From the NCBI GenBank assembly GCA_025937075.1, contig JAICSD010000320.1, positions 1 through 5,447 of the forward strand: a DNA stretch of 5,447 bases. Reading direction: 5' to 3'. Made by a program: the position numbers and the translations under genes. Below, piece by piece: positions 1-5,035 of this stretch (positions within the stretch are counted from its first letter, which is position 1; each line of letters begins with the position of its first letter). The notes under the pieces were generated by a model. That model saw only the letters and a list, made by a program, of their open reading frames with translations, searched no databases and was not told the origin of the DNA. Origin of the DNA: Vicinamibacteria bacterium (GTDB taxonomy: Bacteria; Acidobacteriota; Vicinamibacteria; Vicinamibacterales; 2-12-FULL-66-21).

Positions 1-730
1 AGCTTCGGCGCACGCGGCCGTCCTTGATCAGCGCGTCGGATACTTCCTTCGCGAGATCCGCGGGGATCGCTCCGGCGAGACCGAGGCTGATCTCGTTGAC
101 GCCGACGATTTCCCCCTGCAGGTTCACGAGCGGTCCGCCGGAATTGCCGCCGTAGATGGGCGCATCATGGCCGATCCATCGAACGATCGATCCGACGTCC
201 TCCCCATCGAGCGTCATGCGATTGAATGGCCAGAACAGCCCCGGCATGATCATCTCGATGTTGCTCACGATCCCCATCGTCACCGACTGAGAGAGCGCGA
301 GCGGGCTTCCGAGCGCAAGGACGGGATCGCCCACCTTGAGCTTCGAGATGTCGCCGAAGGACGCGACTGGAAACGTCCGCGGCGACGGCGGGCGAAGCTT
401 CAGGACCGCGAGGTCCGACAGAGGATCGGTGCCGACCAGTTCCGCGGGAATCTCTTCGCGTGTCGCGAGGGTACAGGTAATCGCCCGTGTCCGGCCGGCC
501 ACGTGATGGTTCGTGAGGACGTATCCCTCGGGCGAGATGATCGTTCCGCTCCCCGCGGCTTCGCGCTTGACCTCGCGTCCCGCAACGTGGTCGAGCGTGA
601 CGACGTGAATGCGAACGAGGCTGGGGCCGACGCGCGCGATGGCGGCCTGGACGGCGGTGGTCTGGGGGATGGAGGTCTGTGCGAGAACGGAGGCGATCAG
701 CGCCGCGAGTGGAAGTAGCGTCACCAGCAC
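1..730 (-). CDS. HtrA/Deg-type trypsin-like serine protease, exported, 3' end cut by window edge
   Basis: Partial gene; 243 codons are visible and the 3' end runs off the left edge. The protein is an S1C (DegP/HtrA-family) serine protease expected to act on misfolded or signalling proteins outside the cytoplasm. The full triad is readable: His76 in TNHHVAG, Asp106 in LSDLAVLK and Ser197 in GGNSGGPLV. Residues 60-73 (GSGTIISPEGYVLT), 139-156 and 206-227 (GEIVGVNEISLG..AIPADLA) match the family core. Residues 2-17 are hydrophobic with a likely signal-peptidase site at VLA|Q, although the n-region carries no Lys or Arg. A PDZ domain normally follows GRVRR but would lie outside the window. The start is GTG at 730: a TAG lies in frame at 736-734, so it cannot begin further upstream; GTG at 724 is the alternative. 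It lies 8 bases after the SDR stop, so the two are probably cotranscribed. The stretch between GIVS and GNSGG is about 14 residues longer than in DegP. Confidence 0.9.
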   Translation of the reverse strand, partial: MLVTLLPLAALIASVLAQTSIPQTTAVQAAIARVGPSLVRIHVVTLDHVAGREVKREAAGSGTIISPEGYVLTNHHVAGRTRAITCTLATREEIPAELVGTDPLSDLAVLKLRPPSPRTFPVASFGDISKLKVGDPVLALGSPLALSQSVTMGIVSNIEMIMPGLFWPFNRMTLDGEDVGSIVRWIGHDAPIYGGNSGGPLVNLQGEIVGVNEISLGLAGAIPADLAKEVSDALIKDGRVRRS

Positions 731-738
731 ATCCTACG

Positions 739-1449
739 TCAGCCCCTTCGTGGCGGACGCGAGGGCCTCAGCTCGACGCGGCTCGGCAGGCTTCTCGGAT
801 CGTGCTCGATCAGGTTCACGACGGTGCGCGCGACGTCCTCGGGCGCCAGCTTCCAGTCGCCCTCGCCGCCAACGCCGCGATCGCCGAACGTGGTCGAGAC
901 CGAGCCCGGCATGATGTAGCTGACGCGGATGTTGTCGTGCCGCACTTCCTGCATCAGCGCTTCGCTGAATGCGTTGAGGCCCGATTTCGACGCGCAGTAG
1001 GCGGCCGCGCCTGCGAACGCGTTCTTGCCGGCAAGGCTGCTGATGTTGATGATCCACCCGCCGCCGCGACGGCGCATCTCGGGAATCGCGGCACGGCTGC
1101 AGTAGAACGGGCCGCTCAGGTTCGTCTCGATCACGTCGTGCCACTCGTCGATGCCCATGTCGGCCACGTTGATGAAGCGGCCGATGCCCGCGTTGTTGAC
1201 GAGGACGTCGACTCCTCCAAACCGCGTGACGGTCTCGGCAACGAGGCGCTCCGCGTCCTTCGCAGCTCTCGCATCGGCGCGCACGGCGAGCACGTTCGCG
1301 TCGCCTCCAAGCTCCTGCTGTGCGCGGCGCAGATCCGCGTCACTGCGCGCCGTCAGCACGACCTTCATGCCGCGATCGACGAACGCCTTCGCGATTGCGA
1401 AGCCTATGCCCTTGGATCCGCCAGTGACGATACCGACCTGTAAGCTCAT
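739..1449 (-). CDS. SDR-family NAD(P)H oxidoreductase (FabG-like ketoreductase)
   Basis: A complete 236-residue classical short-chain dehydrogenase/reductase, a cytosolic carbonyl/hydroxyl oxidoreductase. Visible motifs are the Rossmann glycine motif TGGSKGIG (9-16), Asp59, NNAG (85-88), Asn110, catalytic Ser138 (NISSLAG), Tyr151 and Lys155 (YCASK), then PGSVST (181-186). Ser, Tyr and Lys have exactly the spacing seen in E. coli FabG. Arg35 after the second strand (LTARS) favours NADPH, as inferred from the family. The C-terminus is not the usual FabG ending but a basic, proline-rich tail (PSRVELRPSRPPRRG), so the substrate is unlikely to be simply acyl-ACP and no symbol is given. ATG at 1449 is the only start between the in-frame TGA at 1479-1477 and the glycine motif. 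There is no Shine-Dalgarno at a usable distance, and a promoter-like pair ends just before the ATG, so the mRNA may be leaderless. It diverges from the dehydrogenase-like gene and precedes the protease gene by 8 bases. Confidence 0.93.
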   Translation of the reverse strand: MSLQVGIVTGGSKGIGFAIAKAFVDRGMKVVLTARSDADLRRAQQELGGDANVLAVRADARAAKDAERLVAETVTRFGGVDVLVNNAGIGRFINVADMGIDEWHDVIETNLSGPFYCSRAAIPEMRRRGGGWIINISSLAGKNAFAGAAAYCASKSGLNAFSEALMQEVRHDNIRVSYIMPGSVSTTFGDRGVGGEGDWKLAPEDVARTVVNLIEHDPRSLPSRVELRPSRPPRRG

Positions 1450-1486
1450 GTGATCTGCACTATAGAATAAGTCACCTCAGTGTCGA
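1450..1486 (-). promoter_or_regulatory. Predicted sigma70-type promoter for the SDR gene, leaderless
   Basis: Read on the minus strand, TCGACA (1486-1481, one mismatch to TTGACA) is followed by a 16-base spacer and TATAGT (1464-1459, one mismatch to TATAAT). Transcription would begin near 1452-1451, one or two bases before the ATG at 1449, which fits the absence of a ribosome binding site. A GAGGTGA is present at 1479-1473 but lies 23 bases from the start, too far to serve it. The -35 box overlaps the start codons of the divergent gene. This is a consensus match by eye only. Confidence 0.5.
1463..1468 (+). promoter_or_regulatory. Candidate -10 element for the dehydrogenase-like gene
   Basis: TAGAAT differs from TATAAT at one base and would start transcription near 1475, 5 to 11 bases before the possible starts at 1480 and 1486. 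It overlaps the minus-strand -10 around the palindromic core CTATAG (1460-1465), the kind of symmetry known to let one AT-rich site drive divergent transcription. I see no convincing -35 on this strand, so the call is tentative. Confidence 0.35.
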
Positions 1487-2304
1487 TGATTGCTGTGATT
1501 GGAGCCGGCGCGGTCGGCGGCGCGGTTGCGCAGAAGCTGGCCAGCCGCGACGGCGTGAGCCTCGTCACGCTCATCGATCCGCAGGCGGCCGTTGCGCGGG
1601 GCAAGGCGCTGGACATTTTCCAGTCGTCTGGTGTGGACGGCTTCACCACGCGTGTCGCCGGGGAAGAAGCTGTCGCGGCCGCGGCCGGCGCTGACGCAAT
1701 CGTTCTCGCGGATCTCGTCGCGACGGGAGAAATTGCTGGCGAGAGCGGATTGTCGCTTGTGCGTCAGCTCGTGCGTCTGGAGCAGGGTGCGCCGCTCGTG
1801 TTCGCCGGAGCTGGACAGCGCGAGTTGATCGTGCGGGCCGCCTCAGAGCTGCACGTTCCCGAGCGGCGGCTGATTGGATCGGCGGCGCTCGCGCTCGAAT
1901 CGAGCGTGCGTGCCATCGTAGCTGCGCTCCTGGACTCGAGCCCTTCGGATCTGTCGATTGGCATCGCCGGTGTTCCGCCGCGCAACGCGGTGATTGGATG
2001 GGATGCAGCCACCGCCTTTCACCAGCCGATCGCAGCCGTGCTGGCTGCGCATCACATGGCGGCGGTCTCGAGCCGGATCTCCGCGCTCTGGCCTCCCTCG
2101 CCCTACACGCTGGCGAGCGCCGCGGCGCGCGTCGCCGAGGCCGCGGCGAACGGCTCGCGGCGGCGATACACGTGTTTCGCGGTCGTTGGCCGCGGAGCGG
2201 TTGCGGCTGTGCCCGTAGTGTTATCGCGGGGTGGAGTGGAACGCGTTCTCGAACCGGCGCTCAGCCGGCATGAGCGCACGTTGTTCGAGAACGGATTGCG
2301 CTAA
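1480..2304 (+). CDS. Malate/lactate dehydrogenase-like protein lacking the canonical catalytic residues
   Basis: A 274-residue protein (from GTG 1480) homologous to malate dehydrogenase, which normally interconverts malate and oxaloacetate with NAD. Ancestry shows in the Rossmann loop GAGAVGG (8-14), Asp33 at the end of strand 2 (TLID, NAD-type), GKALDIFQSSGVDGF (41-55) and the C-terminal stretch PVVLSRGGVERVLEP followed by LSRHERTLFENG. The active site is missing: the Arg-rich mobile loop (RKPGMSRDD in MDH) reads ATGEIAGES at 81-89, the NPVD segment reads GAGQREL, LDSARF reads LESSVR at 139-144, and the GGHGDxMVP catalytic-histidine segment reads AGVPPRNAVIG. It is about 40 residues shorter than usual MDH. 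The cofactor fold may be kept while malate chemistry is lost, so I do not call it mdh. ATG 1486 is an equally plausible start and no Shine-Dalgarno precedes either. It diverges from the SDR gene across 30 bases, and its TAA overlaps the stop of the convergent sigma gene. Confidence 0.85.
   Translation: MSMIAVIGAGAVGGAVAQKLASRDGVSLVTLIDPQAAVARGKALDIFQSSGVDGFTTRVAGEEAVAAAAGADAIVLADLVATGEIAGESGLSLVRQLVRLEQGAPLVFAGAGQRELIVRAASELHVPERRLIGSAALALESSVRAIVAALLDSSPSDLSIGIAGVPPRNAVIGWDAATAFHQPIAAVLAAHHMAAVSSRISALWPPSPYTLASAAARVAEAAANGSRRRYTCFAVVGRGAVAAVPVVLSRGGVERVLEPALSRHERTLFENGLR
2244..2293. terminator. Nested stem-loop at convergent gene ends, possible bidirectional terminator
   Basis: An 11-base arm at 2244-2254 (CGTTCTCGAAC) is perfectly complementary to 2283-2293. 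Inside it, GCGCTCA (2257-2263) pairs perfectly with TGAGCGC (2271-2277) around a 7-base loop, giving 18 paired bases in one structure. It lies in the last codons of the dehydrogenase-like gene, 8 bases before its TAA, and begins 7 bases after the sigma gene's TAG on the other strand. No T-tract follows on either side, so it is not a textbook intrinsic terminator. It could instead stabilise 3' ends or halt opposing transcription. Confidence 0.45.
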
Positions 2305-2918
2305 TTCACAATTTCCCGCTCGTGGAGCTCGAGACCGCCGGCAAAATCGGCAAGGTGCTGGCGCAGAATGAGACGTCCGCGGTGCAGGCGCGACTTCAGC
2401 GTCTGCGGCTTCACGCGGAGCACGGCGCTCGCCTCTTCCGTCGAAAGCCCCTGAATATCCCGCAGGAGGACCGGCACGCGGTAGACCGGGGGCAGGTGCG
2501 TGAGCGCGTCCACCAGCTTGTGGCGCATCTCCGCCCGCATCACCTGATCATCGGCCAGCGACGCCCAGTCGGCCGGCTCGGGGGTGACGTGCTCGGTCGA
2601 TTCCGTTTCGATTTCTGCGGTCTGAACTTCGGCAGGGCGGCTGAACCGCGCCGTCCGGAGCCGCGACATGGCTGTATTGAACGTAATGCGATAAATCCAC
2701 GACGAGAGCGCCGCGTCACCTCTGAAGGCTTCGATCTTTCGATACACCTTCATCAGGACATCCTGCGCGACCTCCTCGGCATCTTCCCAGTTCTTGAGAT
2801 AGCGAAAGGCGAGCTGCTGGATTCGCGGGCCGTAGATGGACGCCAGGTCCGAAACTGCTGAGGCATCCCTGGCGCGCATGCGGCCGATCAGATCGCGCTC
2901 GCCAATGTGCTGACGCAT
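2301..2918 (-). CDS. ECF (RpoE-type) RNA polymerase sigma factor
   Basis: A 205-residue extracytoplasmic-function sigma factor that would direct RNA polymerase to a specific regulon. Region 2 spans about residues 10-90, with DAEEVAQDVLMKVYRKI (46-62, core binding) and LSSWIYRITFNTAMSRLR (71-88, -10 recognition). An acidic linker (about 99-130) leads to region 4 (about 131-190), which holds LPPVYR (142-147) and the helix-turn-helix LSTEEASAVLRVKPQTLKSR for -35 recognition. A short C-terminal extension (GGLELHEREIVN) follows. The start at ATG 2918 is supported by GGAGG at 2930-2926 with 7-base spacing. No anti-sigma gene lies next to it: downstream is the convergent dehydrogenase-like gene, whose stop codon overlaps this one (2301-2304), and upstream is lipB. 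The stimulus and control are therefore not visible here. Confidence 0.94.
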   Translation of the reverse strand: MRQHIGERDLIGRMRARDASAVSDLASIYGPRIQQLAFRYLKNWEDAEEVAQDVLMKVYRKIEAFRGDAALSSWIYRITFNTAMSRLRTARFSRPAEVQTAEIETESTEHVTPEPADWASLADDQVMRAEMRHKLVDALTHLPPVYRVPVLLRDIQGLSTEEASAVLRVKPQTLKSRLHRGRLILRQHLADFAGGLELHEREIVN

Positions 2919-2925
2919 TCTGTGG

Positions 2926-2930
2926 CCTCC
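2926..2930 (-). promoter_or_regulatory. Ribosome binding site of the sigma factor gene
   Basis: GGAGG read on the minus strand lies 7 bases before the ATG at 2918. It is a strong, well-spaced Shine-Dalgarno that fixes the start. It also shows that this genome uses canonical sites, in contrast to the divergent pair at 1449/1480, which has none. Confidence 0.75.
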
Positions 2931-2981
2931 GTGTAAGTGGAGAACACCGACCCGGCTGGTCTTATTCCCGGAAATCTCAAC

Positions 2982-3017
2982 GTTGCGCGTAAGTTATTCG
3001 CGCAACTAAAGTTGCGC
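2982..3017. repeat. Three-arm inverted repeat between lipB and sigma gene
   Basis: GTTGCGCG (2982-2989) is complementary to CGCGCAAC (2999-3006) across a 9-base AT-rich loop. The heptamer GCGCAAC (3000-3006) is also complementary to GTTGCGC (3011-3017) across the 4-base loop TAAA. The middle arm can therefore pair with only one flank at a time. The array occupies the 101-base gap (2919-3019), starting 2 bases after the lipB stop and ending 63 bases before the sigma start. It may act as the lipB terminator, as an operator with repeated half-sites, or as a switchable leader structure. Confidence 0.6.
3000..3017 (-). terminator. Candidate terminator hairpin of the 2-oxoacid dehydrogenase-lipB operon
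   Basis: A perfect 7-bp stem (GCGCAAC / GTTGCGC) with a 4-base loop begins 2 bases after the lipB TAG on the minus strand. The following bases (GAATAACTTA) are AT-rich but not a T-run, so Rho-independent termination is uncertain. A second, stronger hairpin lies just upstream inside the lipB 3' end (3040-3059). Confidence 0.4.
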
Positions 3018-3019
3018 CG

Positions 3020-3694
3020 CTACGGATTGGCGCTCGTCGCGCGGCACTTCAGTGCCGCGGCCGGCTGCGCGAACACGCTCCGGAAAGCGTCAACGATGGA
3101 AGTCGCAACCTCATCCATAGGCACAGAACGGCCGAGCAGGCGCTCCATCGACGTGACGGTCTTGTCGGAGATCCCACAGGGAACGATGAGGTCGAAGTCG
3201 GACAGGTTGGTGTTGACGTTGAGGGCAAAGCCGTGGCTCGTCACCCAGCGGGAAATGCGGACGCCGATGGCCGCGAGCTTCGCATCACCGACCCAGATGC
3301 CCGTGAGCCCGGGGATGCGCATCCCGGAGATCCCGAACGCCGCCACGCCGCGAATCAACACCTCTTCCAGATCGCGCACGTAGCGATGCACGTCACAGCG
3401 ATCGGGCTTCAGGTCGATGATCGGATATCCGACGAGCTGACCGGGACCGTGATAGGTGACGTCGCCGCCGCGGCCGGTCTCGTACAGGCCGACGCCGCGA
3501 TCGGCGAGCGCCTCAGGCGTCGCGAGCACGTGCGAGCGGTCGCTGCGCGTTCTCACGCCAAGCGTGATGACGGCAGGGTGCTCGAGCAGCAATAGCTGAT
3601 CGCCGATGCGGCCGGCCTTGCGATCGTCGACGAGGCGCTCCTGCAGCGCGAGCGCCTCCTCGTAACCGACCACACCGAGGCGCCTTACATCCAT
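3020..3694 (-). CDS. lipB: Lipoyl(octanoyl) transferase LipB
   Basis: A 224-residue cytosolic LipB, which moves octanoate from octanoyl-ACP to the lipoyl-domain lysine of 2-oxoacid dehydrogenases and GcvH; LipA then inserts sulfur. Family motifs are intact: RGGDVTYHGPGQLVGYPI (75-92), VGDAKLAAIGVRI (135-147) with catalytic Lys139, SHGFALNV (153-160), and PCGI (172-175) with catalytic Cys173. Length is normal for the family. The start is ATG 3694, read in the MDVRRLG frame, which overlaps the last codons and stop of E2 by 10 bases and implies translational coupling. The frame stays open further upstream, but that extension is the E2 shadow. It follows E1 beta and E2, so the enzyme is made together with one of its likely substrates. 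The C-terminus ends in a low-conservation tail (ALKCRATSANP) coded by a strong inverted repeat. Confidence 0.95.
   Translation of the reverse strand: MDVRRLGVVGYEEALALQERLVDDRKAGRIGDQLLLLEHPAVITLGVRTRSDRSHVLATPEALADRGVGLYETGRGGDVTYHGPGQLVGYPIIDLKPDRCDVHRYVRDLEEVLIRGVAAFGISGMRIPGLTGIWVGDAKLAAIGVRISRWVTSHGFALNVNTNLSDFDLIVPCGISDKTVTSMERLLGRSVPMDEVATSIVDAFRSVFAQPAAALKCRATSANP
3040..3059 (-). repeat. Strong hairpin inside the lipB 3' end
   Basis: CGCGGCACT (3040-3048) and AGTGCCGCG (3051-3059) are perfect complements separated by two bases, giving a 9-bp GC-rich inverted repeat. It codes for AALKCRA near the LipB C-terminus and ends 18 bases before the stop. Together with the hairpin at 3000-3017 it forms a tandem stem-loop pair around the operon's end, which may block 3' exonucleases or help termination. 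Confidence 0.5.
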
Positions 3695-4986
3695 GCCTCG
3701 TCGAACTTCTCCAGCCGCTCCTTGATGAACGAGAGGAAGCGTCCGGCATCGGCGCCATCGATCAGCCGGTGGTCGTAGCCGAGCGACAGATGACACGTCG
3801 GCCTGATTGCAATCGCATCGTCTATCACGACCGCGCGCTTCTCGATGCCGCCCACACCAAGGATTGCCACCTGAGGCTGGTTGATCAACGGAAGCCCGTA
3901 GAGCGCGCCGAAGATGCCGGGGTTCGTGATCGTGAAGGTGCCGCCCTGCACCTCGTCCGGCGAGAGCTTCTTCGATCGCGCGCGTGACGCCAGGTCCTCG
4001 ATGGCGCGGCACAACCCGAGCAGGTTCTTCTCGTCCGCATTCCTGATGACGGGGACGATGAGCCCCTGGTCGAGGGCGACGGCAATCCCGAGATTGATGT
4101 CCTTCTTGTAGACGATGTTGTCGCCGTCGATCGACGCGTTCGCCATTGGAAACGCGCGCAGCGCGTCCACCACGACTTTGGCAATGAGCGCCGTGAACGA
4201 AAGCTTGCCCCCTGCCTGGTCGTACTCTGCCTTTTTGCGATCGCGAAGCTGCGACAGCCGCCCGAAGTTCACCTCGTACACGGAGTAGACGTGCGGAGAC
4301 GTGTGAGCGCTCAGCACCATGTGCTCCGCGATCTTCTTGCGCATGATCGTCATCGGGACGATTTCCACGCGCTCGCCGGGGCGGTAGGCGGGACTGGGCG
4401 TGGGCCTGGTGCCGCCTTCTTTGCCGGATTCGAGAAATCCGAGGATGTCGTTCTTCGTCACGCGGCCGCTGATCCCGGTGCCGTTGATCTGCTGGATGTC
4501 GACGTTGTGCTCCCGCGCGATGCGCCGGACGAGAGGTGACGACTTCTGCCTTCGGAGCTCCTCTGTCGTCATCGAGCTGCGGGCTCTGGCTGACGCGCTC
4601 CGCTCCGGCGGTTCAGCGGGGATTCCGGCGCCTCCGGCCGCGACGGCGGCCAGCGCAGGCGAGCTCTCCGGCTGGCCGGCCGCGGCTTCGGGCATCGCGG
4701 ACGGTTTCCCCGCCGCAGGTTCTTCGGATGCGGCCGCGGGCTTCGCGCCTGCTTCGCCGATGACGGCCACCACGGAGTTGACGGGGACCGTCTCGCCTTC
4801 CTTCACGTTGATCTCGGTGAGGACGCCGGCGCCAGGCGACGGAATTTCGGCGTCGACCTTGTCCGTGGAGATCTCGAACAGCGGCTCGTCGCGATCGACC
4901 GCATCGCCAACCTTCTTGATCCAGCGGACCACCGTCCCCTCAGCGATCGATTCCCCCATCTGGGGCATCACGACCTTTGTCGGCAT
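3685..4986 (-). CDS. 2-oxoacid dehydrogenase complex E2 (dihydrolipoyl acyltransferase)
   Basis: A 433-residue E2, the core acyltransferase of a pyruvate, branched-chain or 2-oxoglutarate dehydrogenase complex, moving the acyl group from lipoyl to CoA. The order is one lipoyl domain (about 1-76, lipoyl lysine Lys43 in STDKVDAE), an Ala/Pro-rich flexible linker (about 78-140), a peripheral subunit-binding domain (about 149-187, SPLVRRIAREHNVDI through GRVTKNDIL), a second linker, and the catalytic domain (about 205-433) with His406 and Asp410 in DHRLIDG. ATG 4986 is preceded by AGGGGAAG at 5000-4993 with 6-base spacing. Upstream is E1 beta (49-base gap), and downstream is lipB, overlapping by 10 bases. 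A partner E1 beta argues against 2-oxoglutarate dehydrogenase, whose E1 is a single chain. The E1 beta sequence looks closer to the branched-chain type, but pyruvate cannot be excluded, so no symbol is given. Confidence 0.95.
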   Translation of the reverse strand: MPTKVVMPQMGESIAEGTVVRWIKKVGDAVDRDEPLFEISTDKVDAEIPSPGAGVLTEINVKEGETVPVNSVVAVIGEAGAKPAAASEEPAAGKPSAMPEAAAGQPESSPALAAVAAGGAGIPAEPPERSASARARSSMTTEELRRQKSSPLVRRIAREHNVDIQQINGTGISGRVTKNDILGFLESGKEGGTRPTPSPAYRPGERVEIVPMTIMRKKIAEHMVLSAHTSPHVYSVYEVNFGRLSQLRDRKKAEYDQAGGKLSFTALIAKVVVDALRAFPMANASIDGDNIVYKKDINLGIAVALDQGLIVPVIRNADEKNLLGLCRAIEDLASRARSKKLSPDEVQGGTFTITNPGIFGALYGLPLINQPQVAILGVGGIEKRAVVIDDAIAIRPTCHLSLGYDHRLIDGADAGRFLSFIKERLEKFDEAWM

Positions 4987-4992
4987 GTGTCG

Positions 4993-5000
4993 CTTCCCCT
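4993..5000 (-). promoter_or_regulatory. Ribosome binding site of the E2 gene
   Basis: AGGGGAAG on the minus strand lies 6 bases before ATG 4986 and supports that start. It overlaps the proximal copy of an 11-base direct repeat (4998-5008 and 5017-5027) in the E1 beta-E2 spacer. Confidence 0.65.
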
Positions 5001-5027
5001 GCGGCGCGTCTAACCGCCTGCGGCGCG
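4998..5027. repeat. Short direct repeat in the E1 beta-E2 spacer
   Basis: CCTGCGGCGCG occurs at 4998-5008 and again at 5017-5027, a 19-base period filling most of the 49-base spacer. On the coding strand each copy reads CGCGCCGCAGG, and the copy nearest E2 overlaps the ribosome binding site. It looks like a small slippage duplication; no function is evident. Confidence 0.6.
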
Positions 5028-5035
5028 CTCTCGTA

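Noticed and set aside
167..718. Plus-strand open frame opposite the HtrA-like protease
   Set aside because: The minus strand has signal peptide, catalytic triad and family core throughout. The plus-strand product is an Arg/Asp-rich shadow.
679..1443. Long plus-strand open frame (254 codons) opposite the SDR gene
   Set aside because: It is low-complexity, rich in Arg, Ala, Asp and Val, and has no recognisable motif. The opposite strand encodes a complete SDR with all catalytic residues. In GC-rich DNA such antisense frames are expected.
1480..2304. Calling the plus-strand gene mdh
   Set aside because: Homology is clear, but the catalytic arginines and histidine are absent and the protein is short, so the enzyme name would be misleading.
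2322..2861. Plus-strand open frame (179 codons) opposite the sigma factor
   Set aside because: It has no family resemblance, and the minus strand holds intact sigma regions 2 and 4 plus a strong ribosome binding site.
2919..3019. A sigma70 or autoregulated ECF promoter for the sigma gene
   Set aside because: TTGAGA (2980-2975) and CAACTT-like stretches exist, but none has a good -10 at the right distance, so no promoter is annotated.
3695..4012. N-terminal extension of lipB to 4012
   Set aside because: The frame is open but lies entirely within the conserved E2 catalytic domain coding sequence, and LipB homology begins exactly at MDVRRLG from ATG 3694.
3685..4986. Naming the E2 gene sucB (2-oxoglutarate dehydrogenase)
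   Set aside because: The upstream partner is an E1 beta subunit, whereas 2-oxoglutarate dehydrogenase uses a single-chain E1. The substrate is left open between branched-chain oxoacids and pyruvate.
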